DNA from: an uncultured Acetatifactor sp.
GTDB lineage: Bacteria > Bacillota > Clostridia > Lachnospirales > Lachnospiraceae
Length of the DNA: 64,000 nt
Reading direction: 5' to 3'
Assembly: GCA_947595925.1 (NCBI GenBank)
Contig: CANQEV010000007.1
Coordinates: 1-64,000, forward strand
Shown: piece by piece, positions 1 to 7,631 of the stretch
Numbering within the stretch: position 1 is the first letter of the stretch
Layout: the number at the start of each line of letters is the position of its first letter
Notes under the pieces: generated by a model
Seen by the model: only the letters and a program-made list of their open reading frames with translations
Told to the model about the DNA's origin: nothing
Databases searched by the model: none
Position numbers and translations under genes: made by a program

Positions 1-60
1 AAATTTGACAAAAAAATACAGGCAATATGCGGCCTGCAAGTACTTTTTCATTTATTTAAC

Positions 61-225
61 TGTCAAACACCCGGGATCTTCACGGCAGACCTGGATCTCT
101 CCCAGCTGCGGCGGTACCGCGGGGCGGAGGTTCACGGGAACGCCTACCGCCAACCGAAGAAATACGCGCTCCTGTGCGATACGGTCGTCCGCCCTCCCTT
201 CGTCCGGGAGGACCGCCGGGATTAA
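61..225 (+). pseudogene. Nitrilase-family (carbon-nitrogen hydrolase) C-terminal remnant
   Basis: In the frame ending at the TAA at 223-225 the sequence reads GIFTADLDLSQLRRYRG, then VHGNAYRQPKKYALL. This resembles the C-terminal end of carbon-nitrogen hydrolases, which commonly finish with a D-L-D-L, an R-Y-R-G and a G-N-A-Y-R-x-P motif. The similarity starts abruptly near base 67 and no catalytic Glu-Lys-Cys part is visible. The frame stays open to base 1, so the break could be a deletion or rearrangement just upstream. The ORF-track entry 5..256 is a different frame and is not a gene. Family assignment is from memory of the motif. Confidence 0.5.
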
Positions 226-257
226 GGGCGTGTACCGTGATTCGAGACAATCGTAAC

Positions 258-287
258 TTGACACAAAGGAGGATTTGCCTATATAAT
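258..287 (+). promoter_or_regulatory. Sigma-A type promoter for the 343-1182 gene
   Basis: TTGACA at 258-263 and TATAAT at 282-287 are separated by 18 bases. Both hexamers are perfect consensus, and the gene at 343 follows with an AG-rich ribosome site. Confidence 0.75.
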
Positions 288-342
288 GGAGCATAAACAA
301 CTCTGTCATAAAGTTGCATGCAGAAAACAGGGGTAAAGAGAA

Positions 343-1182
343 GTGAAAAATATACATATTCCAACTTCGGCATTTGTCAGTATATTGATTGGAGTAATCA
401 GTTTATTGATAATTCTTGTCAACGGATTTAAGTTTTTTTCATATTATCCTCCATTGGATTTGACTAATCTTTCAGAACAAAATATGAAAATCAATCAGTA
501 TGTGGAAGGGACGATCACAGATTGTGTGACGGTCCATGCTTTGGACAGCCCGCGTGCGTCAGGAACCAGCGGTGGAGTTATCAAAGGAGTAGAAGATTAT
601 TTCTACTATACGATTCCTATCTCTGACGATCAATATATCAGAGTATTGATCACCGATGAAGAGTCCATAAAAGGAATGGAAAATATTGTGAATGGTGATG
701 CTGCGGAAGTTTCTTTTACAGGGCAGATCGCAGTCGGGGAACCGCTGAATACAGTATGGTACAATTGGAACCCGGAATTTGATCAAAGCAAAGTGGTAGT
801 CGATTATATGATCTGGCAAAAGGACCTGGGTGCAGAAAAGAACTTCTGTCGTAAGGGGTTTTTGGGAATCTTGATTGCCGCACTGATTTATTGTTTTGGC
901 GGTGGGATACAGATTGTTGAGGTTTCCCCGAAATTGCCAAAATCTGGCAAGGTTGTCCCTAATTATAATAAAGAAAACGAACTCGCGATTGCCAGAAGGA
1001 ATCTGGAGATGTATCGGGAACAGGAAACTGCATATCGTAAAAAGACGATCCCCGGCACGATTTGCATCATAATGGGACTTCCCATGGTTATGTTAAATAT
1101 ATCAGTCCTAAAGCCGGTAGGATTACTGCTTATCATCTATGGGGTCAAAAAAATGGTGGGATTTTTTTATAAATTCCAATAA
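343..1182 (+). CDS. Membrane protein of unknown function
   Basis: I do not recognise this 279-residue protein with confidence. It has an N-terminal hydrophobic helix (about residues 10-32), an extracytoplasmic-looking region of about 140 residues, a second helix near 173-192, a charged cytoplasmic stretch with an RRNLEMYREQE helix, and a third hydrophobic helix near 240-265. The middle region contains a GVEDYFYYTIPI segment and beta-rich sequence, reminiscent of small uncharacterised Firmicutes membrane families. The start is supported by AGAGAAGTG just upstream and a consensus promoter at 258. It stands alone between gene relics, so the context gives no function. Confidence 0.75.
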   Translation: MKNIHIPTSAFVSILIGVISLLIILVNGFKFFSYYPPLDLTNLSEQNMKINQYVEGTITDCVTVHALDSPRASGTSGGVIKGVEDYFYYTIPISDDQYIRVLITDEESIKGMENIVNGDAAEVSFTGQIAVGEPLNTVWYNWNPEFDQSKVVVDYMIWQKDLGAEKNFCRKGFLGILIAALIYCFGGGIQIVEVSPKLPKSGKVVPNYNKENELAIARRNLEMYREQETAYRKKTIPGTICIIMGLPMVMLNISVLKPVGLLLIIYGVKKMVGFFYKFQ

Positions 1183-1355
1183 CGAATTTGCATTTAAAAT
1201 TTCCTGCTTTCTTTCTAAAAAAACGCTGCAGACCAAAATAGCGAGAGAAGAAGGTAAAATAAAAGAGTTAGAACAGGATAGTCTCACGGATATGTAAGAT
1301 TTAATTGTTTTTAAGAAAAAATCTTCCGCAACGCAGACCGTCTGCCGTCTTCGAG

Positions 1356-1394
1356 AGCAGGAAATCAATAAAAGGTTTCCTGCTTTTCTTTTTT
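1356..1394 (+). terminator. Intrinsic terminator
   Basis: AGCAGGAAA at 1356-1364 pairs with TTTCCTGCT at 1376-1384 and is followed by a pyrimidine/T-rich tract. The approach sequence resembles that before the terminator at 3195, including a CTGCC...GAGAGCAGGA stretch, which suggests related 3' ends. Confidence 0.6.
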
Positions 1395-1395
1395 G

Positions 1396-1515
1396 ACAGA
1401 AATACCAAGCAGCAAGCTTGTGATCGTCGGTAAGGCGGGGCATGAAGTAAACGCCGAAGCCCCGGAAAAGCTGGCGGAAATCCTTTGGGAATTTTTTAAT
1501 ACATGCCGCATTTAG
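1396..1515 (+). pseudogene. Alpha/beta-hydrolase C-terminal remnant
   Basis: The frame ending at the TAG at 1513-1515 reads IPSSKLVIVGKAGHEVNAEA, then PEKLAEILWEFF. This is the typical end of an alpha/beta-fold hydrolase, where the G-H-E/x-x-x-x-E-x-P-E motif carries the catalytic histidine. No nucleophile elbow or N-terminal part is present upstream, so only a fragment of about 38 codons survives. Family assignment rests on this motif alone. Confidence 0.55.
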
Positions 1516-1660
1516 GTCTAACGGTCGAAAACGGAATATCGGAATGTCCGCCTGCTGCGGGAAAAACAGAAGAAAAACAAGGATTCTCCTGCTATTCGAT
1601 TGCTTTTTTGATGTCATAGAGCGAAAATGAGTTTAGAATAGCGAGCAGGAGGAACAGAGG

Positions 1661-2419
1661 ATGTATCATCTTGATAAAGAAAAATTTGGCGCCTTTATAG
1701 CGATGCTTCGAAAAGAAAAGGGTTTTACCCAAAAAGAACTGGCAGAACGGCTCTTTGTATCGGATAAAGCCGTAAGCAAGTGGGAGACCGCCATCAGCAT
1801 TCCTAATATAGATTTGCTAGTACCGCTGGCAAATTTGTTAGGGATTACGGTAACAGAATTGCTGATGTGCCGGCGGATGGAACAAAATAATGTACTGAGT
1901 TCTGCTCAAGTCGACCAGGTGGTAAAAACAGCGATCTCCTATACGGAAGAAGAAAAACAAAGGGCTTGTCACAGCAAGAAGAAATGGGGACTTGTGTATA
2001 TTCTTTCTCTGTTGACAGCCTGCTTTGAAATGGTATTTGCTTATAGGAACGGGTGTATAACGAATGGTTTGATGCTCGCTATGAGTTTGGGTGCGGGATT
2101 CGGAATCTATTTTTGCTTTTTGGCAAAGGAAAAACTGCCTGCTCATTATGATGAAAGCCGTATCTGCGCATATTCGGACGGAGCGTTTCAGATGAGCATA
2201 CCGGGTCTTGCTCTGAATAATAGCAACTGGGGAAAAATATTGACAACCGGACGCGTCTGGGCGGTCACTTTAATGCTAGGATATCCGGTGATCAGCTATA
2301 TCGAAACTATTTTTTTCACCGGTATCTTGCTGGCGATAGTCGACCTGTTCCTTGCGCTGTTTCTTACTTTGGGAGGTTTATTCATTCCGATTTATGCTGT
2401 CGGGAAAAAATATGAATGA
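1661..2419 (+). CDS. XRE-family regulator with C-terminal membrane helices
   Basis: A predicted DNA-binding membrane protein of 252 residues. Residues 8-65 form a Cro/C1-type helix-turn-helix (FTQKELAERLFVSDKAVSKW), as in the many XRE regulators of Clostridia whose C-terminus is membrane-embedded. A charged linker follows, then about four hydrophobic helices: near 109-127, 132-152 and two at 198-245. A good ribosome site (GAGCAGGAGGAACAGAGG) precedes the ATG. The architecture suggests a membrane signal sensed to control nearby or stress genes. The target is unknown and no partner gene is adjacent. Confidence 0.8.
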   Translation: MYHLDKEKFGAFIAMLRKEKGFTQKELAERLFVSDKAVSKWETAISIPNIDLLVPLANLLGITVTELLMCRRMEQNNVLSSAQVDQVVKTAISYTEEEKQRACHSKKKWGLVYILSLLTACFEMVFAYRNGCITNGLMLAMSLGAGFGIYFCFLAKEKLPAHYDESRICAYSDGAFQMSIPGLALNNSNWGKILTTGRVWAVTLMLGYPVISYIETIFFTGILLAIVDLFLALFLTLGGLFIPIYAVGKKYE

Positions 2420-2741
2420 GGGTATGAGAGCATAGTCCTGACGAGAATGAATTGGAGGAGCGTTCGAAAAAGGGAAATTAAAGTTGAAAAGAGTCCCCGA
2501 CAATATGGACAGTAACCGAAAATGGCGTGGATATTGAAAAAGCAGTATGATAATATAATGAATAAGTTTTTCATACGCCCGTACTTGCAGGTAATCCGTG
2601 TCGCTAAAGGCACAACGCAGGGCGGGCGCGTGTTCTTAACACGCCGACTTCGCACAAGTGTTAAGTCCGTTCCTGTTTTGTGTGCTGTCTATAGAAAAAA
2701 GGTTTTGTTATATTGATGTTATAAAGCTCAGGAGGTCATTT
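2420..2741. other. Intergenic stretch, small hairpin only
   Basis: No convincing gene is seen. A small inverted repeat, GCGTGTT-CTT-AACACGC at 2628-2644, is followed by a second GTGTT (2658-2662) that could pair alternatively with the AACAC arm, but there is no T-tract. The 64-codon ORF 2522..2716 lacks a ribosome site and a recognisable family. Confidence 0.4.
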
Positions 2742-3143
2742 ATGAATATTGGAAGGACAATAAGAGAGCTGAGACAGAAAAGAGGCATTACGCAGGAAGA
2801 ATTTTCGGAAGCGCTGGGGGTATCTGTACAAACGGTTTCCCGTTGGGAAAACGGCGTCAATGTTCCGGATCTGTCGATGCTTCCTCAGATCGCCATATAT
2901 TTCAAAGTGACCACAGACTATTTGCTGGGTTTGGAAAGGAATAATACTATGGCAAAACTGATGAAAACAACAGAAACTTTTGAACTTGCTTCGAAGCAGG
3001 AGGCGGAGGAGATGGTGCTGAAATTTAAGGGCGAGAAATTTCCCGTCTTGAAAGACTATAAGATCACCGCCGAGGGCGGCAAGGTGATACTTGAGGTTAC
3101 AAAGGAATTTAACAGCGAATTGGACAGCATGAAGTTCAACTAA
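2742..3143 (+). CDS. Small XRE-family transcriptional regulator
   Basis: A 133-residue regulator with a Cro/C1 helix-turn-helix at about residues 5-60 (GITQEEFSEALGVSVQTVSRW). A short C-terminal region of about 60 residues is predicted as beta-rich. The track start at 2658 is replaced by the ATG at 2742 because CAGGAGGTCATTT lies directly ahead of it and the helix-turn-helix begins there. No membrane segment is present, unlike the XRE gene upstream. A strong hairpin terminator follows at 3195. The target is unknown. Confidence 0.8.
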   Translation: MNIGRTIRELRQKRGITQEEFSEALGVSVQTVSRWENGVNVPDLSMLPQIAIYFKVTTDYLLGLERNNTMAKLMKTTETFELASKQEAEEMVLKFKGEKFPVLKDYKITAEGGKVILEVTKEFNSELDSMKFN

Positions 3144-3194
3144 TTCACAACCGACGGCAAAATCCCGCAGCGCAAACTGTCTGCCAGCGAAAGA

Positions 3195-3232
3195 GAGCAG
3201 GAGACCCCAGAACGGTCTCCTGCTCAGTGTTT
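3195..3232. terminator. Strong intrinsic terminator
   Basis: GAGCAGGAGACC at 3195-3206 pairs perfectly with GGTCTCCTGCTC at 3214-3225, and a short T-containing tract follows. It lies between the XRE gene (plus) and the lipoprotein (minus), so it may serve both. Confidence 0.7.
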
Positions 3233-3266
3233 TGATTTTGCAATTCCTCCGGTCGAACCGTTTGCG

Positions 3267-4145
3267 TTACTGTGCAGCGGTCACGGAAGTGATGTGGGGA
3301 TTTACGCCCTCATACCAGTACAGGAAACCTTCCATGTCGATCACGTCCCCGATGTTCAGGGCTTTTACTGCCGCATAGACATCAGTGGTGTTGTCGCAGA
3401 GATAGGATTCAACGGTGAAGGTATAGGTGTTTCCGTTATAGGAAACATTGAAGTACAGGTCGCTTCCGTCCTCGCCGGAGCCGTCCCAGTTGTAGAGAAA
3501 TGCCATGTCATTGCCGTCCGCGTCCTTGGAAGCCTCAACAGTCATTCCCTTGAAGGAAACCTTCTCGTTCTGATGCGCGATCAGGTCGTCGGTGCCCAGC
3601 AGAGCCGTTACGTCGGTGGGCTCCGCCGTATAGGTATCTCCCTCCACGATCTCGAAAGAAGCGCCTTCCGCGATCTCGACTTCGCCGGACCACTCGGCCT
3701 TATAGCCGGTCACCTTGATCTTGGTGCCGGGCTCCAGCTTCGCGTAGTCTTCCTCGGAGCAGTTCATGTTGTAGATGAAGTAGGCGCCGTCAGGGCTCTG
3801 GGCGTAGATGGTCGCCTTGTTGTCCCACCAGGACTGCTTTGCCTGCACATAGGTCTCGATCACAACTTCGGAATCCAGTTCAGCCGCCATATACTCCTCG
3901 TGGGTCATAACGCCGGCAGCATCCTCGTTTCCGGCATCGGGGGTCTCGGCGTCTGCGTCAGTGCTTTCAGCAGGGGTCTCCACTTCTGCGGTCGTGCTGC
4001 TTTCAGGAATTTCGTTGCTTTCAACGCCAGTGCCGCCCATGGGCTCGCTGCCGTTTCCGGCGTCACTGCCGCATCCGCTCAGAGCAGTGATGCCAAGCGC
4101 AAGTGCAAGAGATACTGTTACTGCAATACGAATTCTTCTTTTCAT
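3267..4145 (-). CDS. Predicted lipoprotein, function unknown
   Basis: A 292-residue exported lipoprotein. The N-terminus is a lipoprotein signal peptide: MKRRIR, a hydrophobic core, then the lipobox ALSGC. A low-complexity acidic, Ser/Thr/Glu-rich linker (about residues 26-75) probably spans the cell wall. The remaining roughly 210 residues are beta-rich and could hold two OB-like modules: one with IKVTGYKAEWSGEVEI, the other with ...VSFKGMTVEASKDADGND. I cannot name the family. AGAGGAGG precedes the ATG, and a promoter is present at 4199-4226. It is separated from the ABC operon and is probably an independent gene. Confidence 0.75.
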   Translation of the reverse strand: MKRRIRIAVTVSLALALGITALSGCGSDAGNGSEPMGGTGVESNEIPESSTTAEVETPAESTDADAETPDAGNEDAAGVMTHEEYMAAELDSEVVIETYVQAKQSWWDNKATIYAQSPDGAYFIYNMNCSEEDYAKLEPGTKIKVTGYKAEWSGEVEIAEGASFEIVEGDTYTAEPTDVTALLGTDDLIAHQNEKVSFKGMTVEASKDADGNDMAFLYNWDGSGEDGSDLYFNVSYNGNTYTFTVESYLCDNTTDVYAAVKALNIGDVIDMEGFLYWYEGVNPHITSVTAAQ

Positions 4146-4198
4146 AATTTTGCCTCCTCTAAATTCGTAATGTGATGTGTTATGGATATCACATAGCC

Positions 4199-4226
4199 AT
4201 TATACACTAAAAAATCTGGAAATCAA
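4199..4226 (-). promoter_or_regulatory. Promoter for the lipoprotein gene (minus strand)
   Basis: Read on the minus strand, TTGATT (4226-4221) and TATAAT (4204-4199) are 16 bases apart, upstream of the lipoprotein start at 4145. Confidence 0.6.
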
Positions 4227-4229
4227 TGG

Positions 4230-5822
4230 TTATTTGTTGTCTTTTTCTTTTCTGTTCTTCTTTCGGATGGCGCTGACGGCGACATAAGCGAGGATCAAAA
4301 CCCACGCGCCGGCGAGAGAGCAGAGCAGGGCGACGGAGGCGGCGGGAAGTTTTCCGCTTTCCTGGGCCGTCTGGTCCAGGTGGTACAGGGAGGCCGTGTC
4401 CGCGTAAAGTTTTTCAAAAAAGGCGTCGTCCACGGTTTTGTTCCGGCGCACGGCCTTTGTCACTTCCTCCACGAGCTGGCCTGCGGCGTCGCGCAGGGAA
4501 GCGGACCCGTTGAACACGGGGGTCACAAAGGTATCGTCCGCGTGTTCCAGAAGAAGTTTCGCGGCCTGGATCTTTACGGAATAATGGACGTCGTTGTCCT
4601 CGCCCATCCGGGACAGGTAATCCTGGTATTCCGGGCTGTTCTGGGCCTTTGAGGTCACGGGCACATATCCTTCCGTCTCGGAGTAGGCGGTCTGGACTTC
4701 ATTGGTCAGAAGGTACTGGGCGAAGAGCCAGGAGGCCAGGACTTCCTGCGGATCGTCTTTGTTAAAGATGCAGACGGAAGGGCCCTGGGAGATCATGCAG
4801 GGATCCTCGGGATCAAACTGGGGGATGGGCATTACGGCGGTCTCGAACCGTACCAGCTTGTCCTCGCTGATGTCCACTAACGGGGCGTCGCTTCCCATCC
4901 AGGTCGCTCCTGCGGTGGAGTCGATGGCGAAGATGCACTGTCCCGCGTTCAGGAAATTCGCGGGGTAGCTGGAGATCTTAAAGGTGGAGAAAGCGCCTTT
5001 TTTGATGTGGCCGGCTATCGTGTACAGAAGTTCCTTCGCGGTGTCGTTAAAGAGCAGGATCTGGCCGTCGTCTGTGGAATATCCGGCCTTTTTCTGCCGG
5101 AGCATCTGGATCATCATATTGTCCGTGGACTTATAGATAAAGGGGATCATGACGTTCTGGCCGTTGACTTTATAAGTGCCGTCCTGGTTTTTCTCCGTGG
5201 CGGCGTCCGCTACCTCCCAGATGAAATCCCAGGTCAGCTTGTCGGGCAGCGTATAGCCCAGGGCTTCCACATAAGTCTTGTTGACATAGCAGGCCTCCGT
5301 GGACCGCATATAGGGGATGGCGTAATGCTGTCCGTCGATCTTGCATTCCTCTAAAAACTGAGGAATGACCTCGTCCTGGGAGGGGGAGTCAAACTTCAGG
5401 GCGCTTCCCCCGAGGCCGTACTTTTCGTCCGCAAACAGTCCGTCCAGGGGGACGACGCTGTTGCTCCCGGTGAGATAAGTGGCGATGTGGTCGGGGTAGG
5501 TGATGCATACGTTTGGCGTCGTGTTCGTGGAGATATTGGTGATCACGTCGTTATAGATCCGGCCGTAATCGGTATACAGGCGCATCGTGACGGTGATATT
5601 CGGATAGAGCTTCTGAAAGTCGTCGATGGCCTTTTGGTAGATCCGGGTCTGCGTGACGTTTGTGTCATTCTTTGCCCAGAAGGTGATCTCATACTGTTTT
5701 GCAGTGTCAAATTCCTCCGGGATCTGAAAACTGTTCTGAACCCTCGCTCCGTGGCACCCTGAGAGCATGAGCAGAACGCCCAGGCCAAGGAGCAGCCGAA
5801 ATGCTTTTCTGACAAGTTTCAT
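4230..5822 (-). CDS. Carbohydrate ABC transporter substrate-binding lipoprotein with C-terminal membrane helix
   Basis: A 530-residue family 1 extracellular solute-binding protein, the ligand-capturing part of a sugar importer. The track start is about 73 codons too long. The ATG at 5822 gives MKLVRKAFRLL, a hydrophobic core and the lipobox LMLSGC, and it overlaps the permease stop as ATGA. The body has the usual pattern (FWAKNDTNVTQTRIYQKAIDDFQKLYPNI, later TPNVCITYPDHIATYL). Unusually, the last 40 residues form a hydrophobic helix (ALLCSLAGAWVLILAYVAVS) plus a basic tail, so the protein may be anchored at both ends. It is the last gene of the operon. The sugar is not predictable. Confidence 0.88.
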   Translation of the reverse strand: MKLVRKAFRLLLGLGVLLMLSGCHGARVQNSFQIPEEFDTAKQYEITFWAKNDTNVTQTRIYQKAIDDFQKLYPNITVTMRLYTDYGRIYNDVITNISTNTTPNVCITYPDHIATYLTGSNSVVPLDGLFADEKYGLGGSALKFDSPSQDEVIPQFLEECKIDGQHYAIPYMRSTEACYVNKTYVEALGYTLPDKLTWDFIWEVADAATEKNQDGTYKVNGQNVMIPFIYKSTDNMMIQMLRQKKAGYSTDDGQILLFNDTAKELLYTIAGHIKKGAFSTFKISSYPANFLNAGQCIFAIDSTAGATWMGSDAPLVDISEDKLVRFETAVMPIPQFDPEDPCMISQGPSVCIFNKDDPQEVLASWLFAQYLLTNEVQTAYSETEGYVPVTSKAQNSPEYQDYLSRMGEDNDVHYSVKIQAAKLLLEHADDTFVTPVFNGSASLRDAAGQLVEEVTKAVRRNKTVDDAFFEKLYADTASLYHLDQTAQESGKLPAASVALLCSLAGAWVLILAYVAVSAIRKKNRKEKDNK

Positions 5823-6694
5823 CCCTTTGTACCTCCCCTGGAAACTCCTGCCATGATCATCCGGCGGAAACACAGGAAAAGGAGGATCAGGGGCAGGGAG
5901 ATCACGACCACGGCCGCCATCATGGCCGGGATGTTCTCGCGGCCGAATCCGTTTTCCCGGATGGCCTGGATCCCGTTGGACACCAGGAAGTAATTCTGAT
6001 CGTCCGTGACCAGCCTGGGCCAAACATAGGAATTCCAGCATTCGATGGCCTTTAAGATCGTAATGGTGACGATGGTGGGACGGCAGAGGGGGATCATCAC
6101 CCGGAACAGGTATTTGAGATCGGAAGTGCCATCCACCTTGGCCGCGTAGTAGAGCTGGTCCGGGACCTGCTCGAAATTCTCCTTCAGGAGATAAATATAG
6201 AAGACCGATGTCACGGAGGGCAGGATCAGACCCGTAAAGGTATTGCGGAGGTCCAGATCGGTGACCGTGACATAGTTGGTGATGACCACCAGTTCGTTGG
6301 GGATCATCATCAGCGACAAAAAGAGCACGAAGACCAGGTTCTTTCCGCGGAAGTTCAGTCTCGCGAAGGCGTAGGCGGAAAGCACGGTCACGATCAGCAT
6401 CAGGGCCGTGGTGCCGACGGTAAAGAGAAGGGTGTTGGCAAAATATCGCGCCAGGGGCACCGCGGTAAAGGCTTCCCCGTAATTTTCCAGAGTGGGGGAG
6501 AGGGTGTACAGCTTCGGGATATATTCCGAGTTATAGGAGCCGTAGCTCTTTACGGAGGTCAGCACCATCCAGTAAAAGGGAAACAGCACCACCAGCCCCC
6601 AGAAGGCGAGAAAGAGGTAAGTGACTGTCTTCAGGACTGTGCGGCGGGCACTGTAAGAACCGCCGGATTTTTGGGTCATGATTTCTTTTTTCAT
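5819..6694 (-). CDS. Carbohydrate ABC transporter permease (MalG/UgpE type)
   Basis: One of two membrane subunits of the sugar importer, 291 residues with about six transmembrane helices (first near residues 26-48). The conserved cytoplasmic EAA loop appears as YYAAKVDGTSDLKYLFRVMIPL, which docks with the ATPase. The family is the MalG-like CUT1 permease. The gene lies 29 bases after the first permease and overlaps the binding-protein start by four bases. A GAAAGGCAG ribosome site precedes it. Confidence 0.92.
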   Translation of the reverse strand: MKKEIMTQKSGGSYSARRTVLKTVTYLFLAFWGLVVLFPFYWMVLTSVKSYGSYNSEYIPKLYTLSPTLENYGEAFTAVPLARYFANTLLFTVGTTALMLIVTVLSAYAFARLNFRGKNLVFVLFLSLMMIPNELVVITNYVTVTDLDLRNTFTGLILPSVTSVFYIYLLKENFEQVPDQLYYAAKVDGTSDLKYLFRVMIPLCRPTIVTITILKAIECWNSYVWPRLVTDDQNYFLVSNGIQAIRENGFGRENIPAMMAAVVVISLPLILLFLCFRRMIMAGVSRGGTKG

Positions 6695-6723
6695 ATCGCA
6701 CGCTGCCTTTCTTTATGCGGAGA

Positions 6724-7620
6724 TCAGGAGAAATAGTGCACATGTTTTCTGCTGACCAGCAGGTTGATGCAGGTGATGGTCAGCACGATGGCAAAGAGCA
6801 GAATGGCGGCCGCCGACGCGTAGGAGGGATAGCCGCCGCTGTTTCCATACAGCATATCGTACACATATCCCACGATGGTGTTCATGCCGGCGGCGTTCAG
6901 GTTTGTGCCAAAGAGCGCCACCGCGTCGCTGTATGCCTTGAATGCGCCAATAAAACCGGTGATGATCAGGTACACCAGGGTGGGGGAGATCATGGGCAGG
7001 GTGAGCCGGAAAAAGATCCTGAGGCCGGAAGTGCCGTCGATCTTCGCGGCGTTATAGTAGGTCTGGTTTACCGAGGCCAGGGCGCTGGTCAGGATCAGGA
7101 TCTTAAAGGGCATGACCACCCAGATCGTGTAGAGGCACAGCACGAACATCTTCGCGGCGTAAGGGCCGTCTATAAAATCTATGGGGGTCATGCCGAACCA
7201 GCTGAGGATCAGGTTGATAAAACCGTCCGTGTAAGCGGTCTTTTTAAACAGGATCATGAACACCAGGCCCACGGCCAGCGTGTTTGTCACATAGGGCAGG
7301 AAGAAGACGGTCTGAAACAGTTCCCGCAGAGGCCGGATGGAACTCAGCCCCAGGGAGATCAGAAGGGACAGCCCCGTGGACAGGGGGACGGTGATCACGA
7401 CCAGGAGAAACGTGTTCTTTAACGCCTGCAGGAAATAGGGATCCCGCAGCACATAGGAATAGTTGCGGAGCCCGGTGCCGGTATAGGTCTGGGAGGCAAA
7501 GTTGTACCCTTCCTCCACGGAATAGATGAGAACGTCGATCAGGGGGTACACCATAAAGATCCCCAGAAACAGAACCGCCGGCAGCAGGTACAGCCAGCCT
7601 TTCAGATTTTTCTTTTCCAT
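6724..7620 (-). CDS. Carbohydrate ABC transporter permease (MalF/UgpA type)
   Basis: The partner permease of the same importer, 298 residues with six predicted helices. The EAA motif reads YYNAAKIDGTSGLRIFFRLTLPM, typical of the CUT1 family subunit that usually precedes a MalG-like partner. It follows the ATPase by only 11 bases, with an AAGGAGGCTC ribosome site. This supports a single transcript ATPase-permease-permease-binding protein. Confidence 0.92.
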   Translation of the reverse strand: MEKKNLKGWLYLLPAVLFLGIFMVYPLIDVLIYSVEEGYNFASQTYTGTGLRNYSYVLRDPYFLQALKNTFLLVVITVPLSTGLSLLISLGLSSIRPLRELFQTVFFLPYVTNTLAVGLVFMILFKKTAYTDGFINLILSWFGMTPIDFIDGPYAAKMFVLCLYTIWVVMPFKILILTSALASVNQTYYNAAKIDGTSGLRIFFRLTLPMISPTLVYLIITGFIGAFKAYSDAVALFGTNLNAAGMNTIVGYVYDMLYGNSGGYPSYASAAAILLFAIVLTITCINLLVSRKHVHYFS

Positions 7621-7631
7621 GAGGAGCCTCC

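Larger units (their letters stand above)
1183..1660 (+). other. Gene-poor stretch with relics
   Basis: No intact gene is seen in this 478-base stretch. It holds a short open piece reading AREEGKIKELEQDSLTDM before a TAA near 1296, a hairpin at 1356-1384, and the tail of an alpha/beta hydrolase ending at 1515. The minus-strand ORF 1123..1617 has no recognisable family or ribosome site and looks like a shadow of these relics. Confidence 0.5.

Noticed and set aside
5-256. An 83-codon ORF at the window start
   Set aside because: Another frame of the same bases reads as a nitrilase tail, so this ORF is a shadow.
6715-7422. A 235-codon plus-strand ORF across the permease genes
   Set aside because: It is antisense to a clear ABC permease and has low-complexity Gly/His/Gln content.
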